A stretch of 64,000 bases of DNA from Candidatus Saccharibacteria bacterium oral taxon 488 (GCA_005697215.1 CP040003.1:620001-684000), one strand, 5' to 3'; numbered from the stretch's first letter, positions 37,734 to 47,353 are shown. Notes: a model not told the origin generated them from the letters alone. Made by a program: numbers and translations.

Positions 37734-37847
37734 GTGGAACTCCTTCTTCGCGATTTGTTTGTGCTACGAGATCGCTTCAAGGGGATTGGTATGGTTATCA
37801 AAAATGGCGAGGTGTATTTGCCGGATTTGGAGGAGCACGATGTTTAA
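37734..37847 (+). CDS. Short ORF at the left end, possibly a gene fragment
   Basis: A 37-codon frame from a GTG, encoding VELLLRDLFVLRDRFKGIG followed by a further 18 residues ending LEEHDV. The same frame is open back to 37698, giving KNGEPTNIN before it but no better start. It looks protein-like and overlaps the PLD gene by 8 bases, so it is either a small coupled gene or the tail of a gene cut off at the attachment site. Confidence 0.35.
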   Translation: MELLLRDLFVLRDRFKGIGMVIKNGEVYLPDLEEHDV

Positions 37848-38301
37848 TTTGCGAAAACCAGATTCAAAACTCTACGACCAAAATACTTTTGACAACCAGT
37901 TTATGCGCGACTTACGAAAAGCCCGCAAAAGCATTATCATCGAAAGCCCGTTCCTTAGAGTCGCCCGAGTTGAAAAATTCACTCCAATACTCCACCGGCT
38001 CAAAAAGCGTGGCGTGGCAATATTACTTAACACCAAACCACTTGAAGAACACGACGAAATATACAAACTACAAGCCCAAAAGTCTCTGAGTTTACTACAA
38101 TCAGCAGGCGTCGAAGTGCTTTTTACAGTCAAGCATCACCGCAAATTAGCCATCATCGACAGAGAAATTATTTACGAAGGTAGCCTAAATATTCTCTCAT
38201 ATCGTGACAGTTGTGAGATAATGAGAAGGACGACATCCGCGCTGGAGGCGGAGATGTTGATAGGTTTTATCGGCTTAAATAAATTTATGGAGGTGAAATA
38301 A
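37840..38301 (+). CDS. PLD-fold (HKD) protein
   Basis: A 153-residue single-domain protein of the phospholipase D superfamily. The HxK-x4-D motif is in VKHHRKLAIIDREIIYEGSLN, followed by SCEIMRR, which is typical of PLD domains in nucleases and helicase-associated proteins. One HKD motif implies a homodimer active site. The ATG at 37840 has a good SD (GGAGG, 6 bases away); an earlier ATG at 37732 adds unrelated residues. It lies next to a DNA methyltransferase module, so a nuclease role is plausible, as in the BfiI-type PLD restriction enzymes, but there is no DNA-binding domain here. Confidence 0.7.
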   Translation: MFNLRKPDSKLYDQNTFDNQFMRDLRKARKSIIIESPFLRVARVEKFTPILHRLKKRGVAILLNTKPLEEHDEIYKLQAQKSLSLLQSAGVEVLFTVKHHRKLAIIDREIIYEGSLNILSYRDSCEIMRRTTSALEAEMLIGFIGLNKFMEVK

Positions 38302-38303
38302 TT

Positions 38304-38528
38304 ATGAACGACGAGGACACGATCAAAAATCTTCATCTGTACGAAGACGAAGAAACGATTCAGAAAACGATCCACTATCTGGAGCTTCACGACCCAGACA
38401 ACGCTAATCGTGAATACGCGGTCGGATTCTTGAAGTTTATGCAGCGATTTGCGCATGCTGCCAGCAAAAGTGAAGGGTTTGATTTTGAGGGGTTTTTGGA
38501 AAGGTATAAGAAGTCTTCAAATTCTTAA
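38304..38528 (+). CDS. Small acidic protein, unknown
   Basis: A 74-residue acidic, helical protein (DTIKNLHLYEDEETIQKTIH). Its ATG is 2 bases after the PLD stop and has a strong SD (GGAGGTGA), so the two are co-translated. No family recognised. It could be a partner or inhibitor of the PLD protein. It ends 13 bases before the convergent GHKL ATPase. Confidence 0.6.
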   Translation: MNDEDTIKNLHLYEDEETIQKTIHYLELHDPDNANREYAVGFLKFMQRFAHAASKSEGFDFEGFLERYKKSSNS

Positions 38529-38541
38529 TGCTCAGTAATGC

Positions 38542-40215
38542 TTAGTTAGAGAGTAGGTTCTTAATTTTTGCTTTTATATTAGCATATACTGTCGTTAACC
38601 TACTCTTTGCATCCAGCGTAAGTCTTGATGTATGCATCAATGCGTTGCGAATAGGTGTAAAAGTTTTTTCATCATTTAGAATACTTCCTTGATAACCATT
38701 TCTTGGTGGATCTGCAATTGAAGCTAATCCTTCTAGGTCAAGATAGAATAAATCATCATTACTTTCACGTATATCTATGACTAGGTTCCCTTTAATTTTT
38801 CCGGTCTCTTCGGATTCTCTATATTGTTGAATTTGATTCCTGGCATCCTTTTTTCGCCTTTCATCACCTTCAAGTGTTATAGCTTTATGCTTTATTAACT
38901 TACGAACGAGATTCTCTGATATAAAACATTCGGTATACGATTGAAGGTTAAATGTAGCATCTCCCTCAAGCTCATTTATCCATTTTCTTACTCTTGTGGC
39001 AGGCTCCGAAATATCCGATAGGTCTGGCTTATATTCATTTGCCGTCTCATTATATAACTTCTTTGATGCACGTTCTTTGCGCGAAAAACGACGATTATCA
39101 TCATCTCCGTCTTGCTTAATCTCAATACGCCACTTATCCCATTGGTCAATAATAGACTTGATAGTGGGCTTAATATTTTCAAGTAGCTCAAGAAATAAGG
39201 TATCGTCGGAAACTATACCTTCACGACTACTGGTGAACCTATCTATTTCATCCCCATCAAGGTCATCATAGTGGATCTGGCCATACAAATAGCTTTCCGG
39301 GACTCTCGCGCTCTGAATGTGTTTCAGTATGTCTCGTTCACGAAGGCGACCGTTGACAAATAAATCTATACCAACCTTTTCTCCGGTTCCTAATATATTC
39401 AAATCTTTCGGCTTTTCGACCGAGGCTATAAAACCGCTAATATTCTTAGCAATATTGATATTCTCTGTTCGTATTGCTAATGCCGATAGAGTATAAATAA
39501 ACGGGTCTTGACCATTTTTATTAATTGACCACAAAAATTGAGTTCTATCAGTTAAGTCCTTTATATCGCCTAAGTCTATCTCATTGCCATCAACATAAAT
39601 CTTGAAACTTTTGTCAACGAGAGAGAAGCGAAAATATAGCGCAATAGCTTTTCGTATATTCTCTAACGTATTAGCTATGCCACCCTTGAGATTAATGAAC
39701 TTAATAACAGTCCCATGGTCTATCTCGTCTAGCAACTTTATATCCTCATCAGAAAGCCCTTCTAGTTTATATGATTCATGATCCCTATCATCCTGTATGG
39801 CCTCATCCAGCTTACTATTATCTATCACCCCGCCAGTTACTGAATCACCAGATTTTTTTGTCACGATAATGACACGATTGGCGCACGAAAGAAGGGCTAG
39901 CTTCCCGATTCCTTTTCTGCCTATATACGGGCGACCCTTTCGTGAGTTTGATCCATTTGCTCGTTTTGAATAGCCAATTCTTAAAAACTTGCCACTAAAA
40001 TCAGATGCAGACATACCATCGCCGTCATCAATAACGAGCATTTCTGATTTTTCTCTATTTATAATTATTTTGACATTATCAGCATCCGCATCCCAAGAAT
40101 TGGATATGGCCTCACCTAGTATGGTTATAAAATTTCGATAGAGATTTCTGCCCAGACTGTTTAGTACTGCTAGAGATATATTGAAAGTAAATTGACTATC
40201 TTTTTCATCGTTCAT
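38542..40215 (-). CDS. GHKL (MORC/Hsp90-like) ATPase of a methyltransferase pair
   Basis: A 557-residue protein with an N-terminal GHKL ATP-binding domain: N-box GEAISNSWDADADNVKI, G1 VIDDGDGMS, and G2 IGRKGIGKLALLS. The rest is a transducer-like middle and a long C-terminal region with no catalytic motif I can name. It overlaps the upstream cytosine-5 methyltransferase by 4 bases (ATGA), so the two are one unit. GHKL/MORC-type ATPases next to Dcm methylases are a recurring bacterial arrangement described in comparative genomics of restriction systems; the likely role is restriction or chromatin-like control of foreign DNA. No endonuclease domain is obvious. Confidence 0.8.
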   Translation of the reverse strand: MNDEKDSQFTFNISLAVLNSLGRNLYRNFITILGEAISNSWDADADNVKIIINREKSEMLVIDDGDGMSASDFSGKFLRIGYSKRANGSNSRKGRPYIGRKGIGKLALLSCANRVIIVTKKSGDSVTGGVIDNSKLDEAIQDDRDHESYKLEGLSDEDIKLLDEIDHGTVIKFINLKGGIANTLENIRKAIALYFRFSLVDKSFKIYVDGNEIDLGDIKDLTDRTQFLWSINKNGQDPFIYTLSALAIRTENINIAKNISGFIASVEKPKDLNILGTGEKVGIDLFVNGRLRERDILKHIQSARVPESYLYGQIHYDDLDGDEIDRFTSSREGIVSDDTLFLELLENIKPTIKSIIDQWDKWRIEIKQDGDDDNRRFSRKERASKKLYNETANEYKPDLSDISEPATRVRKWINELEGDATFNLQSYTECFISENLVRKLIKHKAITLEGDERRKKDARNQIQQYRESEETGKIKGNLVIDIRESNDDLFYLDLEGLASIADPPRNGYQGSILNDEKTFTPIRNALMHTSRLTLDAKSRLTTVYANIKAKIKNLLSN

Positions 40216-41267
40216 AATTTTATATTCTCCAAATGCTCATTAATAGACATGCCTATGATTTTCCCTAAATCAACCGGTACAGCGTTACCTATGTGCCTGC
40301 TAATTGTGCCGATTGAAACATTGTTGACGTCTTCAAAGAATTTATAATCTCTTGGGAAGGTCTGAAGTAGTGCGCCCTCTCTAAGAGATATCGCTCTATC
40401 TTGCTCAGGATGACCATAACGACCAGTACCGAATGAATAAAATTGCGTTGTAACGGTCGGAGAAGGTTTGTCCCACTCCATACGACCATACACGCTACCG
40501 AATGACTTGCCAGACGGCTTTTTGTAGCATTCTGGCAGTAGAGATTCGTCCCAATCTCGCCATGTGCCACCTGGTTTTGATTGCTTGATTCTCTTAAGAT
40601 TTATCCCGGTTAATCCAGCACTTCTATGAAGAGGGTCGCTTTCGTCAATTTGTCCTTGAGATATCACAGGTAGTTCCGCTAATACGTCTCTGACGGTAAG
40701 TTTTTTCTCTATGGAAGTTTCCGGGATTAGCTGAATGTTGCCGTGTTTTGATGCCAATAGAACAAGCCGACGACGCTTCTGTGGCAGCCCATATTTGCTA
40801 CAGTCGACTATTTTGTAGCTTGTGTGATAACCTAATTCATCTAGTTTCTCCAGAAAATCTTCGAATATGTCGTACTTATGAAGTTCTGGGACGTTTTCCA
40901 TAGATACAATGTCTGGTTTTATATCTTCAATATACTGAGCGAACGACCTTAATAAATTCCAGCGGACGTCCGTCTTGGTGTCTATACTTTTACGGTATTT
41001 GTTGGCGTGACGCGAAAATCTCTGACAAGGCGCGCATCCTACCAAGACCTTAATATCAGCCTTTCCGAACATGCTGTCTACATCTGAACTTGGCAATTTC
41101 GACACATCTGCTTCAATAAATTTTGTATGATTATTTTCTTCGTAAGCGTATCGGCACGTTGCATCATTGTCTATACCGGCAACGACGTCCAAGCCAGCTT
41201 TTTTTAGTCCGCAAGTTAACCCACCCACGCCGCAAAACAGGTCTACGACGGCAACGTTACTATTCAT
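40212..41267 (-). CDS. DNA cytosine-5 methyltransferase
   Basis: A 351-residue C5 DNA methylase. Motif I DLFCGVGGLTCGLKKAG, motif IV GCAPCQRFSRH (catalytic Cys in PCQ), motif VI SMENVPEL, motif VIII QKRRRLVLLAS, and motifs IX-X SPTVTTQFY and HIGNAVPVDLGK are present in order, so it should be active. The recognition sequence cannot be read. TATACT (41274-41279) ends 6 bases before the ATG, so the module is headed by a leaderless gene. It is followed by the GHKL ATPase with a 4-base overlap. Confidence 0.92.
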   Translation of the reverse strand: MNSNVAVVDLFCGVGGLTCGLKKAGLDVVAGIDNDATCRYAYEENNHTKFIEADVSKLPSSDVDSMFGKADIKVLVGCAPCQRFSRHANKYRKSIDTKTDVRWNLLRSFAQYIEDIKPDIVSMENVPELHKYDIFEDFLEKLDELGYHTSYKIVDCSKYGLPQKRRRLVLLASKHGNIQLIPETSIEKKLTVRDVLAELPVISQGQIDESDPLHRSAGLTGINLKRIKQSKPGGTWRDWDESLLPECYKKPSGKSFGSVYGRMEWDKPSPTVTTQFYSFGTGRYGHPEQDRAISLREGALLQTFPRDYKFFEDVNNVSIGTISRHIGNAVPVDLGKIIGMSINEHLENIKL

Positions 41268-41311
41268 ATTTATAGTATAGCAATATATACCGCTTGTGCC
41301 TAGCTAAAGCC

Positions 41312-43915
41312 TCAGATTTCATCTATCATCGGCTCCGTCTTAACCTGTGACTGCCTCCTTGTTCGCTTATCGGCTTTGGCGACTTTTCTTGATGCAGTTA
41401 TGCCAACCTTTTTTCGTTCAAAAGTCTCTTCTCGCTTCTTAGCAAACTCCTTTCGTGAATGTTTAACAATTTCATCTCGTACCGTCTCATCACCTTCGCT
41501 TTCTGGCAGTAAAGTCTGCCCAGATAGCGGCTCTTGCGCATGCACTGCCGCCAGCCGAGCGTAATAATTGTACGCTGGCAGATTGCTGATTTCGCCCGGC
41601 TCAATGTACGGACTAAATATCGGTAGCAAACGCTGCTCGTCCTGAGGGTTGCCGGTTCGGAAGCAGACGATTGTGCCGACATTTGCCAAGATTATATTTA
41701 CCGTTTGTCGGTCGCTTTGCTGCGAAGTGGATTGCTCAGCCATAATTATAAAGACACGATATTTGCGGCTCTCAGACAGCATTTGCACAAATGACGTCGT
41801 AGCGAAATTCTGAAACTCATCGACATACAAATAGAACGTCCGCCGCTCCGCCTGTTTGAGGCGGGCGCGGCGAAGACTTGCGAGCTGAAGCTTCGCAAGT
41901 ACGGTAATTCCAAACAACTCAGACGTGTCTTCGCCGAGCAAACCTTTAGATAAATTACAAATCAGTATTTTCCCCGAGTTGATGATGTCGTCAAAATCAA
42001 TCGTCGATTTTGGCTGCTCAAGAATTTGCCGGGCTGACGCCGAAAACAAAAACCGCCCAATTTTCGCCGTAATTCCTGCCGACATTTTTACTTTCTGCAT
42101 GTCGCCAGCTTTACCAAACTCGTTTTTCCAGAAGTTTATCAAGTTTGCATCATCAAGATTTTTAACAACACTTCGGCGATATTTCGGGTCGTTTAGCAAA
42201 TCGAACACAGTGAAAAGCGTGGATTCTTCTTGCGTGAGTGCGGTTTGAATTGTGTTGCGCAAAATGTATTCAATACGATGCCCACCCGAATCTTCGTCGC
42301 TAAAGATTTTTCGAAAAATTGACACAACCGACTCAGTGATAAGATCCTTTTCGCGCATCAATTCGCTGCCATCTAGCCCGAGCGTTAGCTCTAATAAATT
42401 CAAGCCAATCGGATAATCCAAGTCATCAGGATTGAAATAAATCACATCGCTGAGGCGCTCCGGCGGAACGTGCCTCAAAATCGTCTCCGCCATATCACCA
42501 TGCGGATCAATTACAGCCACACCTTTACCTCTACAAATATCTTGCATGATTTGATATTGCAACATCGTAGTTTTGCCACTACCCGTGCCGCCGATGACGT
42601 ATTGATGACGCTCGCGTTCAGCCTCCGTCAAACCAATCGGCGTCGTCGTATTGTGATGGTGATTTTCGCCAATAACCACATCAAACTTTTCCGATTGTTT
42701 GAGTGAAATCGGCGCTGGTAGGGTGCGACTTAGTGAAGTTATCAAATTATCGGTTTTGCTATGATAGCTTGAAGGAAAATGAAATAAACTGGCAAGCTCG
42801 CTTGAAGCGAGGATTATGGAGTTGTTTTTATGTAGCGATGGCAGGCGTTTTGTAGCTGCGCGAGTTAGCAAGTTGCTCAAAATCGGCAGACTATATTTCG
42901 CCCTGAGCGATTGATATGGCGGCGCACTAAAACCGTCCAGCGCGGATTTAAGCGCGGCGATATGCCTCTTCGGTTCTGGGCTATTTACCACGACGCGAAG
43001 GTTGATGCGAAATAGCGGACGGGTCACTTTTTGATGCATGGTTTCCATTAGCTCTAATTCAAAAGCGCTGAGCATGCGCGCCGGACGGTCGTCTCGCGGT
43101 AGTCTAACTTGTTGCCGTGAGGGTGTAGTTTTTGAATTGTAATAATTACGATGGCTAGTCGTTAGGCTGGTATGAACTTCGCTAACGAGGTCGGTTGCGC
43201 CAGAAGAAATTTTACCAAAGAAGCTAACTAGCTTGCCGAGAATTGATAGATTTTTACCGCTAACATATTGTAAAATATTTTCATTGCCGAGAATTTTATG
43301 CGACAAGATCTCTGCTTCGCGTAAGCGTGTCGGTGTTAATATAAGTTGCAGAATAATTTCCTCGTCATCGTTTAGTCTAGTCATCGCGCCAATTACATAG
43401 CTAAGCGGATCGCGCTGTTCCAGCGCCGAATTTGTAGCTAGTGGCAAAACATAATGCCCAGTTTCTCGAAATTCAACAACTTGGTAATTATCACCATTCT
43501 CCCGCTCAACCGCGCGAACTTTTGAGTCGGATATGTACGATGTAATAGCTTTTTGCATGTTCGCGATGTGACGCTGTTCGACTTGCACCAAATACCGCAC
43601 ACCGCTCTTTTTAGTTGACATAATTTCAAAACCCGTAACTGGTGCCCTACCAAGTAGTCTTTCTTTGAGTGAACGCGCCGCCCGATACCCATGAATCACC
43701 GAAAATAATTGCTCGGTTGCTTCGGGTGTTTTGGAGACCGTGGTGGGTGGCGTAATTTCTAGCCAAACCATTTCTCGCGTTCGTAAATATCGACGATTCA
43801 AAACAAAGCGAATCGCCAGCCATAAAATGACCGTGCTAATCGCAAGCACGATTATGCCTAAAACTATCGACCCAAGCCATAAGGCGGTGGCGAGGTAATC
43901 GGCTGTGGATTCCAC
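41312..43915 (-). CDS. Type IV secretion coupling-type ATPase
   Basis: An 867-residue protein. One N-terminal membrane helix (LGSIVLGIIVLAISTVILW) is followed by a long region of about 400 residues and then a VirD4/TraD-like ATPase: Walker A VIGGTGSGKTTMLQYQI, VIDPHGDM, Walker B YLYVDEFQNFAT, then FIIMAEQSTSQQ and the NVGTIVCFRTG arm. The tail is highly basic. It would couple DNA or protein substrates to the secretion channel. The GTG start (43913-43915) overlaps the CHAP gene by 52 bases, but it places the helix at the N-terminus. Last gene of the T4SS operon. Confidence 0.85.
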   Translation of the reverse strand: MESTADYLATALWLGSIVLGIIVLAISTVILWLAIRFVLNRRYLRTREMVWLEITPPTTVSKTPEATEQLFSVIHGYRAARSLKERLLGRAPVTGFEIMSTKKSGVRYLVQVEQRHIANMQKAITSYISDSKVRAVERENGDNYQVVEFRETGHYVLPLATNSALEQRDPLSYVIGAMTRLNDDEEIILQLILTPTRLREAEILSHKILGNENILQYVSGKNLSILGKLVSFFGKISSGATDLVSEVHTSLTTSHRNYYNSKTTPSRQQVRLPRDDRPARMLSAFELELMETMHQKVTRPLFRINLRVVVNSPEPKRHIAALKSALDGFSAPPYQSLRAKYSLPILSNLLTRAATKRLPSLHKNNSIILASSELASLFHFPSSYHSKTDNLITSLSRTLPAPISLKQSEKFDVVIGENHHHNTTTPIGLTEAERERHQYVIGGTGSGKTTMLQYQIMQDICRGKGVAVIDPHGDMAETILRHVPPERLSDVIYFNPDDLDYPIGLNLLELTLGLDGSELMREKDLITESVVSIFRKIFSDEDSGGHRIEYILRNTIQTALTQEESTLFTVFDLLNDPKYRRSVVKNLDDANLINFWKNEFGKAGDMQKVKMSAGITAKIGRFLFSASARQILEQPKSTIDFDDIINSGKILICNLSKGLLGEDTSELFGITVLAKLQLASLRRARLKQAERRTFYLYVDEFQNFATTSFVQMLSESRKYRVFIIMAEQSTSQQSDRQTVNIILANVGTIVCFRTGNPQDEQRLLPIFSPYIEPGEISNLPAYNYYARLAAVHAQEPLSGQTLLPESEGDETVRDEIVKHSRKEFAKKREETFERKKVGITASRKVAKADKRTRRQSQVKTEPMIDEI

Positions 43916-44466
43916 GGCTGTGCTCCTGGTTTATTATGAATAAATTTATACGATTTGGCGACTTCTTTAGAAAAAGTGCGCTGCGACACTATATTCAAAC
44001 CGCGTGCATTCATTTCAGAAATCTTCCAATCGCCGCTGGTTTGATTAACTTCTATCACATACGCAACATGACCATAAGGACCTTCATCGGTCTGGAAAAC
44101 TGCGCCAGCCGCTGGCGTATCGTTGACGATGTAGCCGTCACGCTTGGCGTTGTCATCCCAGGTATTAGCGTTGCCCCAAGTGTTCGGGATCGGACTGTTT
44201 GCCCACCGGCGCATCGCATACGCCCACCAAGTGCAATTGCCCCAAGCGTAGGTATTCTCGGGCATCACACCGCCATTATAAAAACCACGCTCTTCCGCCG
44301 CTTTGGCGCTCGGCGCATTTGCCAAAAAACTCACTGCCGGCAAGCCAAGCGATGAAATAGCTAAAATCGGAAACATCAAAATAAGCAGTAAAGTAGCGAT
44401 GACTATAGCCAGAATTTTCTTTATGCTGAAACCAAAATTCGTAAACAAAACTGTCACGCCATTCAT
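43864..44466 (-). CDS. T4SS-associated CHAP hydrolase
   Basis: A 200-residue exported protein: a signal or anchor segment (ILAIVIATLLLILMFPILAI), then a CHAP domain with Cys in WGNCTWWAYAMRR, His in YGHVAYVIE and Asn in SEMNARG. It probably opens peptidoglycan for the secretion apparatus, the job VirB1 does in other systems. It overlaps VirB4 by 4 bases. The domain is clearly related to the chromosomal LysM-CHAP at 35.4 kb but lacks LysM repeats. Confidence 0.85.
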   Translation of the reverse strand: MNGVTVLFTNFGFSIKKILAIVIATLLLILMFPILAISSLGLPAVSFLANAPSAKAAEERGFYNGGVMPENTYAWGNCTWWAYAMRRWANSPIPNTWGNANTWDDNAKRDGYIVNDTPAAGAVFQTDEGPYGHVAYVIEVNQTSGDWKISEMNARGLNIVSQRTFSKEVAKSYKFIHNKPGAQPWNPQPITSPPPYGLGR

Positions 44467-46241
44467 GATGAATATAGCTCCGCGGGGTTGGTAGTGATGA
44501 GCGGGTGTTCTTTTTCAGCTGCCACAACTTTAACGGCGACGTGGTTTTGGTCGGCGATAAGCAAAGCATCGCCTCGTTCGCAAGTGAGCAGAAAACTTTG
44601 CTCATATTCACTGAGATTAAATTCGTTAACCACACCCTTGATAGTCGTTGTATCCTGGCGCATTAAAATCCGCAGTGCGCTTTGCGAAGCAATAGCGCGA
44701 CCATACTCACTTTTGAGAAAGTCATTAGCTTGTTGCGATATAATTGACACGCCGAGGTAATATTTGCGCGCCCGCCGTACCAGCCCCGCCACAAACCGCG
44801 CCGACTCCTCGTGTTGCAATAAAATCCAGCCCTCATTGATAATCAGCAGCCGCTTTTCTGGCTTAGCCATGACTTGATTTTTCACAAAATTAGAGATAAT
44901 TAACATCATAATTTGGCGCAGATTTTCTGGTAAATCTTTGATATCGAAAATAACCAAGCGGTTGTCTAATTTAACATTTGTTTGCGCATTGAATACATCC
45001 GCCAGCGAGCCGGAAATATATTTTTCTAACTTTTCACACAATTTTAGCTGACCCAACTTTCGAAGTTCCGCGTATAAATCTTCTAAAAGCGGCGGTTTGG
45101 TTTTTGACTTTTTGTAGATTTTCAAAACCGCTTTGTCAATGGCGGCTTTTTCGCGCGCCGTTAAACTTTCAGCCATCAAACCGATTACGTCCATTAGATC
45201 TTGTGCATGCTCAGATAAATCACTAATTTCGTGAACAGTCGTCGCTAGGTCAAAAGGGTTAATTTTCTGCTTACTCTTGGCTGATAATTTTATATACGTG
45301 CCTTTTACTGATTCGGCGAGGCGCTTGTATTCACGCTCTGGGTCGATGACGATGACACGCGTGCCTTGCATGAGTTGGCGTAAAATCTCGACTTTGGTGG
45401 TGTAACTTTTGCCAGCACCCGACTGCGCAAATGTGATTGAGTTAGCATTGTGTAAACTAAACCTGTCCAAAATAACCAGCGAGTTGTTTGATTTGTTGAC
45501 ACCATAAAGAATACCCGATTCCTGCACCAATTCTGATGACATAAACGGAAAAGTCAGAGCGGCGCTGGAACTATCAAGGTTGCGCTTTTGCGCCAATTGG
45601 TCTTCGCCGCGTGGCAAAATTGATTGCAGCGCCTCTAACTGCTGATAGCGCGCTACTTTTGAGTAAAACAACCGCGCCGACAGATTAGCTTCAAGCAACT
45701 TGGTGGTTTTATCAAGTTCTTCTTTGGTCTCAGAATGAATGCAAATATAGATCGCCATTTGGAATAATTTTTCCTGACCGCGCTGAATTTTATCGCGCAA
45801 ATCAATCGCCGACTCAAGCGGGTCGGTAATTTCCGAGCCAACGATTCGTCCCTCGCGCATCATCGCCCGGCGTGTGGATTCAAGCTCGGTAATTTTACGA
45901 TTTAGTTTTGGCAGTGCCGCTCGGGCGTCTACTTCATGCAGATGATAACTAATGTCGATGTCGTGATTAAAATGAATCAAGCTATCCATCCAGTCCGAAC
46001 TCGCTACGAACGGATATCCAGAAATAAACAACGTGCGCATGTACACACCGTCGATGCAAAGATAATCAACGTTTTCTTCCAGCCCAGCGTAGGATAAAAT
46101 ATCCAGCGCATCTTGTTTGCCAAATGTGATATTGAGCTCTTTTTGCTGTTCCTCGCGCTGGCGGTCGCGGCGTCGTTTCGGAGCACTAATTGAGTCACTA
46201 ATTCTTTTGATAAATACTGGTGTGCGCGGTTTTTTAATCAT
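44463..46241 (-). CDS. virB4: VirB4/TraC-type ATPase
   Basis: A 592-residue motor ATPase of the type IV secretion system. Walker A is FAQSGAGKSYTTKVEIL; VIVIDPEREYKRLAE follows. The Walker B region reads LLIINEGWILLQHEES where VirB4 proteins normally have D-E-A/G-W, so the first acidic residue is Asn (codon AAT). SIISQQANDF and RILMRQDTT are typical later motifs. The ATG at 46239-46241 was chosen for its SD (GGGAG). It overlaps the upstream VirB4-N gene by 8 bases and the CHAP gene by 4 bases. Confidence 0.88.
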   Translation of the reverse strand: MIKKPRTPVFIKRISDSISAPKRRRDRQREEQQKELNITFGKQDALDILSYAGLEENVDYLCIDGVYMRTLFISGYPFVASSDWMDSLIHFNHDIDISYHLHEVDARAALPKLNRKITELESTRRAMMREGRIVGSEITDPLESAIDLRDKIQRGQEKLFQMAIYICIHSETKEELDKTTKLLEANLSARLFYSKVARYQQLEALQSILPRGEDQLAQKRNLDSSSAALTFPFMSSELVQESGILYGVNKSNNSLVILDRFSLHNANSITFAQSGAGKSYTTKVEILRQLMQGTRVIVIDPEREYKRLAESVKGTYIKLSAKSKQKINPFDLATTVHEISDLSEHAQDLMDVIGLMAESLTAREKAAIDKAVLKIYKKSKTKPPLLEDLYAELRKLGQLKLCEKLEKYISGSLADVFNAQTNVKLDNRLVIFDIKDLPENLRQIMMLIISNFVKNQVMAKPEKRLLIINEGWILLQHEESARFVAGLVRRARKYYLGVSIISQQANDFLKSEYGRAIASQSALRILMRQDTTTIKGVVNEFNLSEYEQSFLLTCERGDALLIADQNHVAVKVVAAEKEHPLITTNPAELYSS

Positions 46242-46875
46242 TAATTTTACTCCCATCTCGCATTAACGCGGTGTGAATTGTCTGCAAAGCGCGTTCAGTT
46301 AGCGGCTGAATTTTTGCTTGCGCTGGGCTGTAGAAACTGTAGAATAAATCAAGCACTTCGAGGCTATCTAGCTGATCAGCGCGCATGCCGAGCCGCGCCA
46401 TACCTTTGGCGATAATATCAATGCGGAGTTTGAGCTGTTCGCGGATTAAATCAAAATCAGCTTTGTTGTCGGTCGGTCGAAAAGGAATAATGATATAAAA
46501 ATGCCGTGTCAAAATCTTGTTGTCGGTGATGAGCGAACGAATAAATTCATCGTAATTTTTCAGTTGAGTTTTGTAAACGGGAATCGTCTCGCTCTGCAAT
46601 CGGTAGTTCAAATCCTCTAAATATCCGTCCATATCAATTTCGCGCGTACGTACTAAAATTTGAATCGGCCAACCAATTGAATTGAGAAAACTTTCGTAGG
46701 TATCAATGATTGCGTCTTGCTCATCCTCGCTACGCAGCTCAAAATTCAGCGCCGAAACGGACAAGATTGCCCGATAATTATTCTGTGGCAATAACAAAAT
46801 TCCGTCGCGCACACCCTTTAGCGCAATCTGCCGCCTGGCGCTAGATTTAGCGTTTGACTTTCGTAAACCGAACAT
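46234..46875 (-). CDS. VirB4 N-terminal-like T4SS protein
   Basis: A 213-residue protein (IALKGVRDGILLLPQNNYRAILSV, then FLNSIGWPIQILVRTRE) like the N-terminal domain of TraC/VirB4, encoded as its own gene just before the ATPase. A split VirB4 is common in Gram-positive-type T4SS. The ATG at 46875 lies within the end of the PrgI gene (29-base overlap). No membrane segment; it probably lines the inner face of the complex. Confidence 0.75.
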   Translation of the reverse strand: MFGLRKSNAKSSARRQIALKGVRDGILLLPQNNYRAILSVSALNFELRSEDEQDAIIDTYESFLNSIGWPIQILVRTREIDMDGYLEDLNYRLQSETIPVYKTQLKNYDEFIRSLITDNKILTRHFYIIIPFRPTDNKADFDLIREQLKLRIDIIAKGMARLGMRADQLDSLEVLDLFYSFYSPAQAKIQPLTERALQTIHTALMRDGSKIND

Positions 46876-47353
46876 GCAAACCCCCTCTCTTATCAGTTTC
46901 AAAACGAACATCAGCGGCTGGGTCGTCTATAATTTGGCGGGTTTTGATGGTTGATGCGTCATCCAATTTTTCTAGCTTTTGCGGCTTTTTGGTTGGTTGA
47001 TTTGTGGCTTCTTCGTCTTCAGGTGGAGCACTTTTATATTCATCACGAAACGCAGTAGTGTTTTTATTGAACAGATAATATTTTGGTCGCAAATTGTAAC
47101 GCAGTACCGTCACCAGCCAAAGCGCAATGATTTTACCCCTAACACGAACCGACAAAACTCCACAAATCATCAAACTTAACGTCATCAAAACGTATTTATA
47201 AAGCGCGCCGTTCATAACCGGCGGCAGCAGCGCGAAAACTCCCGCGCTAAAGAAAACAGGAATCATCAAGAGCACGATTTGTGAAAAACCGAGCTTGCCG
47301 ATAATCCGATCTTCTACGGTAGTAACCTGCGCAGGAACGACTGTCGTTTTCAT
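46847..47353 (-). CDS. PrgI-family T4SS membrane protein
   Basis: A 168-residue protein with a conserved head (VPAQVTTVEDRIIGKLGFSQ), two adjacent membrane helices (LLMIPVFFSAGVFALLPP and YVLMTLSLMICGVLSV), then a charged cytoplasmic tail. This matches the PrgI family found between VirB6-like and VirB4 genes in Gram-positive conjugative systems, comparable to VirB3. It overlaps the VirB6-like gene by 4 bases. Confidence 0.8.
   Translation of the reverse strand: MKTTVVPAQVTTVEDRIIGKLGFSQIVLLMIPVFFSAGVFALLPPVMNGALYKYVLMTLSLMICGVLSVRVRGKIIALWLVTVLRYNLRPKYYLFNKNTTAFRDEYKSAPPEDEEATNQPTKKPQKLEKLDDASTIKTRQIIDDPAADVRFETDKRGGLHVRFTKVKR

Noticed and set aside
37732..37839. Longer N-terminus for the PLD-fold protein
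   Set aside because: The extra residues are unlike the family and the internal ATG at 37840 has a strong SD; another frame there looks more protein-like.
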